DNA from: VXYL01 sp963665195
Lineage (GTDB): Bacteria; Pseudomonadota; Gammaproteobacteria; Pseudomonadales; Azotimanducaceae
DNA length: 64,000 bases
Direction of reading: 5' to 3'
NCBI GenBank assembly: GCA_963665195.1
Contig: OY762070.1
Span: 3,844,001-3,908,000 of the forward strand
Under the pieces are notes generated by a model. It did no database searches. It worked only from the letters and a program-made list of their open reading frames with translations, and had not been told where the DNA came from. A program made the translations under genes and the position numbers. The first letter of the stretch is position 1, and each line of letters opens with the position of its first letter. Below, piece by piece: positions 33,886 through 42,434 of the stretch.

Positions 33886-34568
33886 GCGAACCGGTATTCG
33901 GGGCTGCAACGATGGCTTTCTTGGGCGAACTCGAAGCCAACAACCGCCGCGAGTGGTTCCAAGCCAACAAGCACCGCTACGACGCCTGCGTGCTGGAACC
34001 GGCCTTCGCCTTCATCAGCGCTGTGGGCGAGCATCTGCCGGCGATCTCCAAGCACCTCGTCGCCGTGCCGAAGCGCACCGGCGGCTCCCTGATGCGCGTC
34101 TACCGCGACACCCGCTTCTCGAAGGACAAGACGCCGTACAAGACCAACATCGGCATCCAGTTTCGCCACGCCCAGGGCAAGGACGTCCACGCGCCCGGCC
34201 TGTATTTCCATCTCGACAAGAACGAGTGCTTCCTCGCGGTAGGAATGTGGCACCCGGACCGGGATGCCTTGGCGGCGATCCGCGACGCCATCGCGGATAG
34301 GCCCGCCAACTGGCGTCGGGTCCGCAACGACCGGGGATTCGGGGAGGTCTTTGCCCTAGGCGGCACGAGCTTGAAGCGGCCGCCGCAAGGGTACGCGGCG
34401 GATCATCCCTGCATCGAAGACCTCAAGCGCAAGGATTTCATCGGCGTCAATTCCCTGCCGCCGACCTTCGCCGCGCAAGCGGACGTGGCCGATCAGGTGG
34501 TGACGATGTTCGCGGCCGGCAAGCCGCTGATGCGCTTCCTCTGCAAGGCGCTGGAACTGCCGTTCTGA
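33882..34568 (+). CDS. DUF2461-family protein
   Basis: The 228-residue protein matches DUF2461 (TIGR02453): FLGELEANNRREWFQANKHRYD at the start, RVYRDTRFSKDKTPYKTNIGIQFRH and YFHLDKNECFLAVGMW in the middle, and a LKRKDFIG motif. The function of the family is not established. It overlaps the acylase gene by four bases (ATGA), ending the metY-to-DUF2461 chain. Confidence 0.9.
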   Translation: MSEPVFGAATMAFLGELEANNRREWFQANKHRYDACVLEPAFAFISAVGEHLPAISKHLVAVPKRTGGSLMRVYRDTRFSKDKTPYKTNIGIQFRHAQGKDVHAPGLYFHLDKNECFLAVGMWHPDRDALAAIRDAIADRPANWRRVRNDRGFGEVFALGGTSLKRPPQGYAADHPCIEDLKRKDFIGVNSLPPTFAAQADVADQVVTMFAAGKPLMRFLCKALELPF

Positions 34569-34586
34569 AGGCCGTCGTGCCGCTAC

Positions 34587-35489
34587 TCAATCTTGCGTCG
34601 GCCGTGGCGTCGGCTTGATCCCGCGTTCATCGCGCCAGGTCTGCCAGCGCTCGTAGGCACCCCCCATCTCCTCGAAGCGGGCGTCGCTGATGGCTTTGAA
34701 TTCCGGGTGCGTGAAAATGTAGAACTCGTCCTCGCGGATGGCGTGCAGCACCATGTCGCCGACGACGGCTGGGTCGAGGGCGCCGTCGCGGATCAGTCGC
34801 ATCCGTTCTTCGCGCTGGGCGTCGGTGGCGGTTTCGGGAAGGTCCCGTCCGCCGGCGTTGAGCTTGGACTCCCCCGGCAGCGACTCGGGGCGATTGCGCT
34901 CCGAGGTGAAGATGTTGGTGTTGACGACGCCTGGGCAGAGCACGGAGACGCCGATGCCGAGCGGTTCGAGATCGATGCGCATGGTCTCGGAGATGCCGAC
35001 GACGGCGTACTTGGTCATGGCGTAGATGCCGAGGCCCGGCACGGGAAGATGGCCCGCCATCGACGCGGTATTGACGAAATGCCCTCCTTCGCCGTGCCGC
35101 TTGATGCGCTCGACGAAGATCTGGATGCCATTGACGACGCCGTCGATGTTCACGCCGGTCACCCAGTCCCAGTCCTCCCAGGTGTTCTGATCCACCGTGC
35201 CGCCGACGGCGACCCCGGCGTTGTTGCAGACCACATGCACCTTGCCGAAACGCGCCTCGGCGGCGTCGGCGGCTGCCGTCAGGGACGCGCGGTCGGTGAC
35301 GTCGGCCTTGAGCGTCAGGAACTCCGCATTGCTGGCCTCGAACTCCCGGCGTACTGCGGCGAGCGCCGCTTCCTCGATGTCCGCGATCACGACCTTCATG
35401 CCGGCGCCGGAGAACGACCGCGCCATCGCCAGCCCCATGCCGCTGGCACCCCCGGTGATGAACGCGACCTTGCCGTTGACTTGCTCCAT
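34587..35489 (-). CDS. short-chain dehydrogenase/reductase
   Basis: The 300-residue SDR has the NAD(P)-binding GGASGMG (13-19), NNAG (89-92) and a catalytic set S143, Y156 and K160 (YAMTK). The acidic residue after beta-2 (ADIEE) suggests preference for NAD. The substrate is unknown. It converges with the DUF2461 gene and lies 23 bases downstream of rho on the same strand. Confidence 0.92.
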   Translation of the reverse strand: MEQVNGKVAFITGGASGMGLAMARSFSGAGMKVVIADIEEAALAAVRREFEASNAEFLTLKADVTDRASLTAAADAAEARFGKVHVVCNNAGVAVGGTVDQNTWEDWDWVTGVNIDGVVNGIQIFVERIKRHGEGGHFVNTASMAGHLPVPGLGIYAMTKYAVVGISETMRIDLEPLGIGVSVLCPGVVNTNIFTSERNRPESLPGESKLNAGGRDLPETATDAQREERMRLIRDGALDPAVVGDMVLHAIREDEFYIFTHPEFKAISDARFEEMGGAYERWQTWRDERGIKPTPRPTQD

Positions 35490-35512
35490 CTTCCCTCCGA
35501 CTCCCCAGGAGG

Positions 35513-36778
35513 CTACCGGCCGCCGCGCATTGAAGCGAAGAACTGCTCGTTGGTCTTGGTGTCCTTGAGCTTGTCCACCATGAACTCGATGGCGTTGATG
35601 TCGTCCATGTCGTGCAGCAGCTTGCGCAGAATCCAGACGCGCTGCAGCTCGTCTTCCGGCAGCAGGCGCTCTTCGCGGCGAGTGCCGGAGCGGCGGATGT
35701 TGATGGCGGGCCAGACGCGCTTCTCGGCGATCTTGCGCTCTAGGTGGATTTCCAGGTTGCCGCGCCCCTTGAACTCCTCGTAGATCACCTCGTCCATCTT
35801 GGAGCCGGTGTCGATCAGGGCGGTGGCGATGATCGTGAGGCTGCCGCCCTCGATGAAGTTGCGCGCCGCGCCGTAGAAGCGCTTGGGGCGCTCCAGGGCA
35901 TTGGCGTCCACGCCGCCGGTGAGCACCTTGCCGGAGGACGGCACGATGGTGTTGTAGGCGCGCGCCAGGCGGGTGATGGAGTCGAGCAGGATCACCACGT
36001 CCTTCTTGTGCTCCACCAGGCGCTTGGCCTTCTCGATGACCATCTCGGCCACCTGCACGTGCCGCGAGGGCGGCTCGTCGAAGGTGGAGGCGACGACTTC
36101 GCCGCGCACCATGCGGCGCATGTCGGTCACTTCCTCGGGCCGCTCGTCGATGAGCAGCACGATCAGCATGACGTCCTTGTTGTTGGCGGCGATGGAGTCC
36201 GCGATGTTCTGCAGCATCAGCGTCTTGCCGGCCTTCGGCGGAGAGACGATGAGCGCTCGCTGGCCCTTGCCGATCGGCGCGACCAGATCGACGATGCGCG
36301 AGGACAGGTCCTGTGTGGTGCCGTTGCCGCGTTCGAGGATGAAGCGCTCGTCGGGGAAGTCCGGGGTGAGGTTCTCGAAGAGGATCTTCTGCTTCTTGGA
36401 GGTCGGCTCGCTGAAGTTCACCTCGTCGATCTTGAGCAGCGCGAAGTAGCGCTCGCCGCCGCCCTTGGGGGGCCTGATCTTGCCGGCGATGCTGTCGCCG
36501 GTGCGCAGGTTGAAGCGCCGGATCTGATTCTGCGAGACGTAGATGTCGTCCGGCCCGGCGAGGTAGGAGCCGTCCGCGGAGCGCAGGAAGCCGTAGCCGT
36601 CGGGCAGGATTTCCAGCGTGCCTTCGCCGTAGACATCGTCGCCGTTGGTCGCCTGCTTGCGGAGGATGGCGGCGACCACCTCGTTCTTGCGCGAGCGGGC
36701 GAGGTTGTCGAGGCCCATTTCGCGGGCCATCTCGACGAGTTCGCCAACGGGCTTGCGTTTCAAATCGGAAAGGTTCAT
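35513..36778 (-). CDS. rho: transcription termination factor Rho
   Basis: The 421-residue protein is a standard Rho: an N-terminal helical bundle (MNLSDLKRKPVGELVEMA), the cold-shock-like RNA-binding domain with GYGFLRS and YVSQNQIRRFNLRTGD, Walker A SPPKAGKT, Walker B VMLIVLLIDERPEEV, and the Q/R-loop region near ERPKRFYGAARNF. It is the hexameric RNA helicase that ends transcription. It follows trxA on the minus strand with a 257-base leader, long enough for the autoregulation known for rho. Confidence 0.97.
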   Translation of the reverse strand: MNLSDLKRKPVGELVEMAREMGLDNLARSRKNEVVAAILRKQATNGDDVYGEGTLEILPDGYGFLRSADGSYLAGPDDIYVSQNQIRRFNLRTGDSIAGKIRPPKGGGERYFALLKIDEVNFSEPTSKKQKILFENLTPDFPDERFILERGNGTTQDLSSRIVDLVAPIGKGQRALIVSPPKAGKTLMLQNIADSIAANNKDVMLIVLLIDERPEEVTDMRRMVRGEVVASTFDEPPSRHVQVAEMVIEKAKRLVEHKKDVVILLDSITRLARAYNTIVPSSGKVLTGGVDANALERPKRFYGAARNFIEGGSLTIIATALIDTGSKMDEVIYEEFKGRGNLEIHLERKIAEKRVWPAINIRRSGTRREERLLPEDELQRVWILRKLLHDMDDINAIEFMVDKLKDTKTNEQFFASMRGGR

Positions 36779-36972
36779 GGGTTGATCTTCAGTGGTTGCG
36801 GTGGGTTGCAGAAAGGCTTGTGGGGGGACTCGGTGGGAAGGCGAGGCGGCGCCTCAAGCGCATTTCCTTCGACTGGATTCCTTAAGGGGGATGCGCGGGG
36901 CGTCGACGCGGGAGCGACTCTAGCACCGCCCCGCGATGGCGTCTAGGGCCAAGTTTCGGCGGTTTCTGGAGT

Positions 36973-37002
36973 GCGCCTTGGGCCTTCTGCTGCCCAAGGC
37001 GC
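36973..37002. terminator. 11-bp perfect hairpin between trxA and rho
   Basis: GCGCCTTGGGC (36973-36983) and GCCCAAGGCGC (36992-37002) form a perfect stem around an 8-base loop, just after trxA and in front of rho on the minus strand. No T-run follows, so it may be a weak terminator, an attenuator or an mRNA-stabilising stem. Confidence 0.5.
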
Positions 37003-37035
37003 GAACGATGACGGCGGCGTTGCGCGGCACGCCCG

Positions 37036-37362
37036 TCAGATGTTGCTGTCGAGGAACGTCGCGAGCTGTGACTTGGACAGCGCCCCGACCTTGGTGGCCT
37101 CGACCTGGCCGTCGCGGAACAGCATCAGCGTCGGGATGCCGCGGATGCCGTATTTGGGCGGCGTCTGGGCATTGGCGTCGATGTCCAGCTTGCACACCTG
37201 CACGCGGCCGGCGTACTCCTCGGCGATCTCTTCGAGGATGGGCGCGATCATCTTGCACGGCCCGCACCACTCGGCCCAGTAGTCCACCAGGACAGGGCGG
37301 TCGGCGCCAAGCACCTTCTCGCTCCAATCGGCGTCGCTGACGTGTTGAATGTGCTCCGACAT
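37036..37362 (-). CDS. trxA: thioredoxin
   Basis: The 108-residue protein is a classic thioredoxin with the active site W32-C-G-P-C36 and the cis-proline loop GIRGIPTLMLFRDGQ. It is the general cytosolic disulfide reductase. It lies upstream of rho, the gammaproteobacterial order. Its Shine-Dalgarno (GGAG) is about 7 bases before the ATG. Confidence 0.97.
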   Translation of the reverse strand: MSEHIQHVSDADWSEKVLGADRPVLVDYWAEWCGPCKMIAPILEEIAEEYAGRVQVCKLDIDANAQTPPKYGIRGIPTLMLFRDGQVEATKVGALSKSQLATFLDSNI

Positions 37363-37475
37363 GGGCGGCTCCTTCGGTTCTCTTTGGGGGTCTCGGATTC
37401 CCTGACGCTAGGGAGATTCTGCGGCGCGATTCTACACGGCGCTCGGTGCCGCGCAATGCGCCCTCTTGGGGCGGA

Positions 37476-38456
37476 TCATAGCGCAGCCGCCACGCGCTTG
37501 GCGAAGTAGCTCAGGATGCCGTCCGCGCCGGCGCGCTTCATGCCGAGGAGCGCCTCGACGATCACGCGCTCGTCCAGCCAGCCGTTGCCGATGGCGGCCA
37601 TCAGCATGGCGTACTCGCCGCTCACCTGGTAGACGAAGGTTGGTGCGCCGAAGGCGTCCTTGACGCGAGCGACGATGTCCAGATACGGCATCCCCGGCTT
37701 CACCATCACCATGTCGGCGCCCTCTTCGAGGTCCAGCTCGATCTCGCGCAGCGCTTCGTCGCTGTTGCCGGGGTCCATCTGGTAGGTCAGCTTGTCGCCC
37801 TTGCCGAGCGTGGCGGCGGAACCCACGGCGTCGCGGAACGGACCGTAGTAGGCGGAGGCGTACTTCGCCGAGTAGGCCATGATCTGCGTATTGACGAGGC
37901 CAGCATCTTCAAGGGCATCGCGGATGGCGCCGACGCGGCCGTCCATCATGTCCGACGGGGCGATGACATCGGCGCCCGCTTCGGCGCAAACCAGCGCCTG
38001 GCGGACGAGGACATCGACGCTGGCATCGTTCATGACGTAGTCGTTCTCGTCGAGCACGCCGTCGTGGCCGTGGGTCGTGTAGGGATCGAGGGCCGCATCG
38101 GTGATGACGCCAAGATCGGGGCAGGCCCGCTTCACGGCGGCGACGGCGCGCGGGACGACGCCGTCCGGGTTGAATGCCTCGGCGCCGTCCGGGGTCTTGA
38201 GCGCCTGCTCGACGTTCGGAAACAGGGCCACCGCCGGGATGCCGAGATCGAAGGCCTCGCGGGCTTCCTCCGTCAACAGATCGATGCTCAGCCGCTCGGT
38301 GCCGGGCATGGAAGCAACGGCTTCGCGCTGCCCGGCGCCTTCGATCGCGAACATCGGATAGATGAGGTCGTCCGCCGTGAGCCGATGCTCCCGCACCAGG
38401 CGGCGCGAGAAATCCTTGGCGCGGTTGCGCCTCATGCGGGTGGCGGGGAAGGACAT
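37476..38456 (-). CDS. hemB: delta-aminolevulinic acid dehydratase (porphobilinogen synthase)
   Basis: The 326-residue protein has both Schiff-base lysine regions (MAYSAKYASAYYGPFRDA and VMVKPGMPYLDI). The metal-site segment reads TDAALDPYTTHGHDG, without the cysteines of zinc-dependent enzymes, so it belongs to the Mg/K-type, zinc-independent group. It condenses two aminolevulinates to porphobilinogen in haem synthesis. It lies alone between trxA and an SLC13 carrier on the minus strand. Confidence 0.96.
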   Translation of the reverse strand: MSFPATRMRRNRAKDFSRRLVREHRLTADDLIYPMFAIEGAGQREAVASMPGTERLSIDLLTEEAREAFDLGIPAVALFPNVEQALKTPDGAEAFNPDGVVPRAVAAVKRACPDLGVITDAALDPYTTHGHDGVLDENDYVMNDASVDVLVRQALVCAEAGADVIAPSDMMDGRVGAIRDALEDAGLVNTQIMAYSAKYASAYYGPFRDAVGSAATLGKGDKLTYQMDPGNSDEALREIELDLEEGADMVMVKPGMPYLDIVARVKDAFGAPTFVYQVSGEYAMLMAAIGNGWLDERVIVEALLGMKRAGADGILSYFAKRVAAAL

Positions 38457-38490
38457 GCGGCCAGTCTAGCAGCCTGCCGACGCAGACCGC

Positions 38491-40062
38491 TCAGTGTTCC
38501 CCGCCGGCCATCGACTGCGCCCACGCCGGCAGCACGCCGGGTTCGATGCCGAACACGACGAGGCCGACCGTGTAGACCGAAGTCGCGATGACGAACGCGC
38601 CGATGAGGTTCAGGATGATGCCCGCTCGCGCCATCTCGGCGATGGTCAGGCGATTGCTGCCGAACACCACGGCGTTCGGCGGCGTGGCGACCGGCATCAT
38701 GAAGGCGCACGACGCGGACATCGTGGCCGGAATCATGAGCAGCAGCGGGTTCGTGCCCGTGACCACCGCCACGGACGCGAGAATCGGCAGGATCATCTCC
38801 GTCGTCGCGGTATTGCTGGTGAGTTCGGTGAGGAAGGTGAGCGCGAGGCACGTCAGCAGGATCAGCACGAACACCGGCAATGCGCCAGCCGCCTCGAACT
38901 GGCCGCCGATGAACTGCGCGAGGCCGGTCTGCTGGAATGCCGCGGCCAGGGCGAAGCCGCCGCCGATCAGCAGCACCACGTTCCACGGCAGCCGGGGGAT
39001 CACTTCGGTGCCCATCAGCTGCGTCCGCTCGCCATCGGGGTTGCGGCCGGGGATGAAGAACAGCGTCGACGCCATCGTGATGGCCACCGTGCCGTCATCC
39101 ACCAGCGACGGCCACGGCAAGAGCCGCGACCAGCCGGGCAGCACGAGGGCGCCCAGGTTGAGGTCCACGCGGAACACCCACAAGAGCGCCGTCGCCGCGA
39201 ACACCGCCAGCACGGCGCGCTCCTCGAACGAGATCGGCCCCAGCCGGGCGAGTTCCCCGGCCACGACATCGCGATCCACGGCGACGCTCGGCGGCACCCG
39301 GTAGAGCAGTTTGGTGATGACCAGCCAAGCGGTACACAGCATCACCACGCCGACCGGGAAGGCGACGATCAGCCACTGCCCGAAGGCGATGGCCGGCGCC
39401 TCGGGGAACAGTATCTCGAAGATGCGCACCAGCGACAGGTTCGGCGGCGTCCCCACCAGCGTCGTCATGCCGCCCACCGAGCAGCCGTAGGCGATGCCGA
39501 GCATCAAGCCGACCGCGAAGCGATGCGCGTCGCGGCTGCCGGCGGCCATGCGCTCCTCGACCTGCAGGACGATGGCCAGCCCCATCGGCACCACGGTGAC
39601 CGCCGTTGCCGTATTCGAGATCCACATCGACAGGAACGCCGCGGCGATCATGAAGCCGAGCACGATGCGCGCCGGACTGCCGCCGACCAGCTTGATGATG
39701 TTGAGCGCGATCCGCCGATGCAGGTTCCAGCGCTGCATCGTCAGGGCGATCATGAAGCCGCCGATGAACAGGATGATCGTGCTGTTGATGTAGGCTGGCG
39801 CCGCGGCCTTGCCCGACATGATGCCGAGCAGCGGAAACAGCACCAGCGGCAGCAGCGCGGTAGCGAACAGCGGAATCGCCTCCGTCATCCACCAGATGGC
39901 CATGAGCGCGGCCACCGCCGCAAGGCGGCTGGCCGGCTCGTTGCCAGGTACCAGCGGGAACACGGTCAGCAGGACGAACGCCACGAGACCGAGCGCGAGG
40001 CCGATGGTGCGGGTCCTGTCGGACGTATTCGGCGTCGGCGACGCCGCTGACTGCTGTTCCAC
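38491..40062 (-). CDS. SLC13/DASS sodium:dicarboxylate or sulfate symporter
   Basis: The 523-residue protein starts at GTG 40062 behind GGGGAG; a longer frame to 40128 is unsupported. About 12 membrane segments contain the two DASS signatures SNTATAVTVVPMG and SNTATTEMILP, plus TLVGTPPN, which form the sodium and carboxylate sites in VcINDY-like carriers. It probably imports C4-dicarboxylates or similar anions. An N-terminal Ser/Thr-rich tail precedes the first helix. Confidence 0.9.
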   Translation of the reverse strand: MEQQSAASPTPNTSDRTRTIGLALGLVAFVLLTVFPLVPGNEPASRLAAVAALMAIWWMTEAIPLFATALLPLVLFPLLGIMSGKAAAPAYINSTIILFIGGFMIALTMQRWNLHRRIALNIIKLVGGSPARIVLGFMIAAAFLSMWISNTATAVTVVPMGLAIVLQVEERMAAGSRDAHRFAVGLMLGIAYGCSVGGMTTLVGTPPNLSLVRIFEILFPEAPAIAFGQWLIVAFPVGVVMLCTAWLVITKLLYRVPPSVAVDRDVVAGELARLGPISFEERAVLAVFAATALLWVFRVDLNLGALVLPGWSRLLPWPSLVDDGTVAITMASTLFFIPGRNPDGERTQLMGTEVIPRLPWNVVLLIGGGFALAAAFQQTGLAQFIGGQFEAAGALPVFVLILLTCLALTFLTELTSNTATTEMILPILASVAVVTGTNPLLLMIPATMSASCAFMMPVATPPNAVVFGSNRLTIAEMARAGIILNLIGAFVIATSVYTVGLVVFGIEPGVLPAWAQSMAGGEH

Positions 40063-40191
40063 TTTGCTCCCCTTGCCGCAAGCCGGACGACCCGTTCCCG
40101 TCGGATGGTAGCGCCCGCCAGCGAGCATTCCCTTGGCGCCGCCAATCAGCTGCGGAGCTCGTTTCTGACCTGGCAGGCTCGCCCGCCGCCA

Positions 40192-40632
40192 TCAGAGCGA
40201 GCAGGCCGTCACGGCGACTTCTCGGTGCGCACTGCGGACGGCTTCTGCAACCCAAGCAGCAAGGTTGCTCGCGCCATCGTCCTCGATCCAATCGTACAGG
40301 GCGTGGCCGGCCAGCATCGGCAGCCGTGGCCCGCCAGTGTGTCGGCCGTCCTGCGCACCGCTGGCAATGCCCAGAAGTCCCTTGCGCAGTACCTTGGTGC
40401 GCCGAATCTTGTACCTCACCCAGTTGCTGGCGGCGGTGTGGGGACCCAACAGCACGATGGTCGCCGCGGCCGTTGCCAACTGGCGGTCGATCCAGCGCCG
40501 GACAGCGATGTCGCTGTTGCCCTGTGCCGACTCCAGCGTCGCCGTGCCGCCCTGGGCGACCCAGATGGCACGCACCGCCTTCGCCCAAGCGGCATCGTGT
40601 CGGTATTCGTAGCTCAGGAAGATTCTCTGCAT
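40192..40632 (-). CDS. orphan TIR-domain protein (DUF1863, Thoeris ThsB-like)
   Basis: The 146-residue protein is a single TIR-like domain of the DUF1863/MTH538 group: RIFLSYEYRHDAAW at the start, SDIAVRRWIDRQLATAAATIVLLGPHT in the middle, SNWVRYKI, KGLLGI, then the family's closing YDWIEDDGASNLAAWV. In Thoeris defence such proteins sense phage and make a nucleotide signal. No ThsA or other recognised effector is in the window. The ATG has a poor ribosome site but lies 7 bases after the stop of a tiny frame with a membrane span, suggesting coupling. The neighbours are housekeeping genes. Confidence 0.8.
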   Translation of the reverse strand: MQRIFLSYEYRHDAAWAKAVRAIWVAQGGTATLESAQGNSDIAVRRWIDRQLATAAATIVLLGPHTAASNWVRYKIRRTKVLRKGLLGIASGAQDGRHTGGPRLPMLAGHALYDWIEDDGASNLAAWVAEAVRSAHREVAVTACSL

Positions 40633-40639
40633 GGTGGCT

Positions 40640-40852
40640 TCAGTCTAGGACAAGCAGCGCGGCCATGCCGGACGAGCCGGCCAGCAGCAGGTAGAACCAT
40701 GTGAGCGTCGCTGAAAACATCGTGCCCAAGAACGACCCCGATGCTGGGTCACGTCCAGCGCGAAATCGACGGCACAAGGCGCGTTCGGCAACTGCCGCGC
40801 CCAAGCCGGCCCAAGGCATTGGCGGCTCCGGCGTGGAAAAGCGGTCCGCCAT
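40640..40852 (-). CDS. possible small membrane ORF upstream of the TIR gene
   Basis: A 70-codon frame ends 7 bases before the TIR start. Its last 22 residues (TLTWFYLLLAGSSGMAALLVLD) form one convincing membrane span. The first 44 residues are Arg/Pro/Ala-rich and could be non-coding; an internal ATG at 40720 would give a 26-residue span-only peptide. Neither start has a good Shine-Dalgarno. I include it because the tight spacing suggests it is translated with the TIR gene. Confidence 0.3.
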   Translation of the reverse strand: MADRFSTPEPPMPWAGLGAAVAERALCRRFRAGRDPASGSFLGTMFSATLTWFYLLLAGSSGMAALLVLD

Positions 40853-40901
40853 CCACTAGGCTTGTGCGGCATGTGAGGCCTATGGAAGGACGCGGGCGCG
40901 G

Positions 40902-41069
40902 ATGAGGAAGTGGCAGTGCATCGTCTGCGGATGGATCTACGACGAGGCCGAAGGCTGCGAGTACGACGGGATCGCCCCCGGCACAGCCTGGGAGGACGTG
41001 CCGGAGGACTTTGTTTGCCCGGAGTGCGGGGTCGGCAAGGAAGATTTCGAGATGATCGAGATCGGCTGA
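40902..41069 (+). CDS. rubredoxin
   Basis: The 55-codon frame encodes a typical rubredoxin: two C-x2-C-G iron-binding knuckles (QCIVCGWIYDEAEG and VCPECGVGKEDF) and the aromatic core residues W and Y. It carries single electrons in the cytosol, for instance to alkane hydroxylases or oxygen-detoxifying enzymes. It is monocistronic in appearance, upstream of a DctA-like carrier by 33 bases. Confidence 0.95.
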   Translation: MRKWQCIVCGWIYDEAEGCEYDGIAPGTAWEDVPEDFVCPECGVGKEDFEMIEIG

Positions 41070-41102
41070 GCCGCGCCGGGGCTTGGTGAGGGGAGATAGA
41101 CC

Positions 41103-42422
41103 ATGAACGATTCGCAAGACCGCAGCGCGGGCCGCATCTTCGGCCTGGCGCTGCATTGGCAGATCGCCATCGCGCTCGTGCTGGCCGGGCTGGTCGCGCT
41201 GGTGGCGGACGAGAGCTCGAGCCTGTTCGGCGTCGTGCTGGTGGACGTGCTGGATTTCTTCGGGGACCTGTTCCTGAACGCACTGAAGATGGTGGTGGTG
41301 CCGCTGATCGTCTCGTCGGTGATCGTCGGCGTGCGCAACATGGCGACGCAGGATTCCTTCGGGCGGGTCGGCGGCAAGACCGTCGGACTGTACCTCGTCA
41401 CCGGCTTCGTCGCGGTGGCTACCGGCTTGATCCTCGTCAACATCATCGGGCCGGGCAGCACGCCCTCGGCGCAGGCGCTCACCGCAGCGCTGCCGGATGC
41501 GTCGCAAGTGATCGCCAAGGTGGAAGGCCGCGGCACGGGCGACCTGATCCAGGTGATCTCCCGCGCCGTCCCCGCCAATGTCTTCGAGGCGGCGGTCAAC
41601 ACGGAACTCCTGGCGCTGATCTTCGTCAGCGTCGTGTTCGGCTACTTCATGTCGCGCCTCAAGGGCGCCGCCAGCGACACGCTGCAGAGCTTCTGGGGCG
41701 CGGTCCACGACGTGATGATCGCCATCACCATGTGGATCATGCGCTTCGCGCCCATCGGCGTATTCGCGCTGGTGGGCAAGACCTTCATCCTCGCCGGCTT
41801 CGCGGCCCTAGAGTCGCTCGGCTGGTTCTTCCTGACGGTGCTCTTGGCGCTCGCCTGCCACTTCTTCATCACGCTGCCGCTGCTGCTGCGCTTCGTGGGC
41901 GGCATCAGCCCGTACACCTATTACGCCCGCATCGTCCCGGCGCAGCTGACGGCGTTCTCCACCTCGTCGTCCTCGGCGACGCTGCCGGTGACGCTCAACT
42001 GCGCGGAGAAAGCGGGCATCTCCAACCGCACGACGAGCTTCGTGCTGCCGCTCGGCGCCACCGTGAACATGGACGGCACCGCCCTCTACGAGTGCGTGGT
42101 GGTGCTGTTCATCGCCCAGGTGTACGGCATCGATCTCGGTTTCGCGGGGCAGGTGACGGTGGTGACGCTGGCGCTGCTCACGTCGATCGGCGTCGCCGGG
42201 ATCCCGTCCGCGAGCCTGGTGGCGATCGCGCTGATCCTTCCCGCGGTGGGCCTGCCGGTGGAGGCCATCGCCCTGGTGCTGGTGGTGGACCGCGTGCTGG
42301 ACATGTGCCGCACGTCGGTGAACGTCACGAGCGACCTCTCGGTGACCGCGATGGTCGCCAATACGGAGGGCGAGGAGCTGCCGGACCTGCGCCGCGCTCG
42401 GCCCGCCGCCGAGTCCAGCTAG
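41103..42422 (+). CDS. DctA/GltP-type dicarboxylate or amino-acid:cation symporter
   Basis: The 439-residue membrane protein has the glutamate-transporter-homologue hallmarks: the serine-rich loop STSSSSATLPVT, NMDGTAL, and the substrate/sodium site DRVLDMCRTSVNVTSD. It imports C4-dicarboxylates, glutamate or aspartate with Na+ or H+. A strong Shine-Dalgarno (GAGGGGAG) precedes the ATG. UbiA follows closely. Confidence 0.93.
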   Translation: MNDSQDRSAGRIFGLALHWQIAIALVLAGLVALVADESSSLFGVVLVDVLDFFGDLFLNALKMVVVPLIVSSVIVGVRNMATQDSFGRVGGKTVGLYLVTGFVAVATGLILVNIIGPGSTPSAQALTAALPDASQVIAKVEGRGTGDLIQVISRAVPANVFEAAVNTELLALIFVSVVFGYFMSRLKGAASDTLQSFWGAVHDVMIAITMWIMRFAPIGVFALVGKTFILAGFAALESLGWFFLTVLLALACHFFITLPLLLRFVGGISPYTYYARIVPAQLTAFSTSSSSATLPVTLNCAEKAGISNRTTSFVLPLGATVNMDGTALYECVVVLFIAQVYGIDLGFAGQVTVVTLALLTSIGVAGIPSASLVAIALILPAVGLPVEAIALVLVVDRVLDMCRTSVNVTSDLSVTAMVANTEGEELPDLRRARPAAESS

Positions 42423-42434
42423 GGTTTGGCGCAT

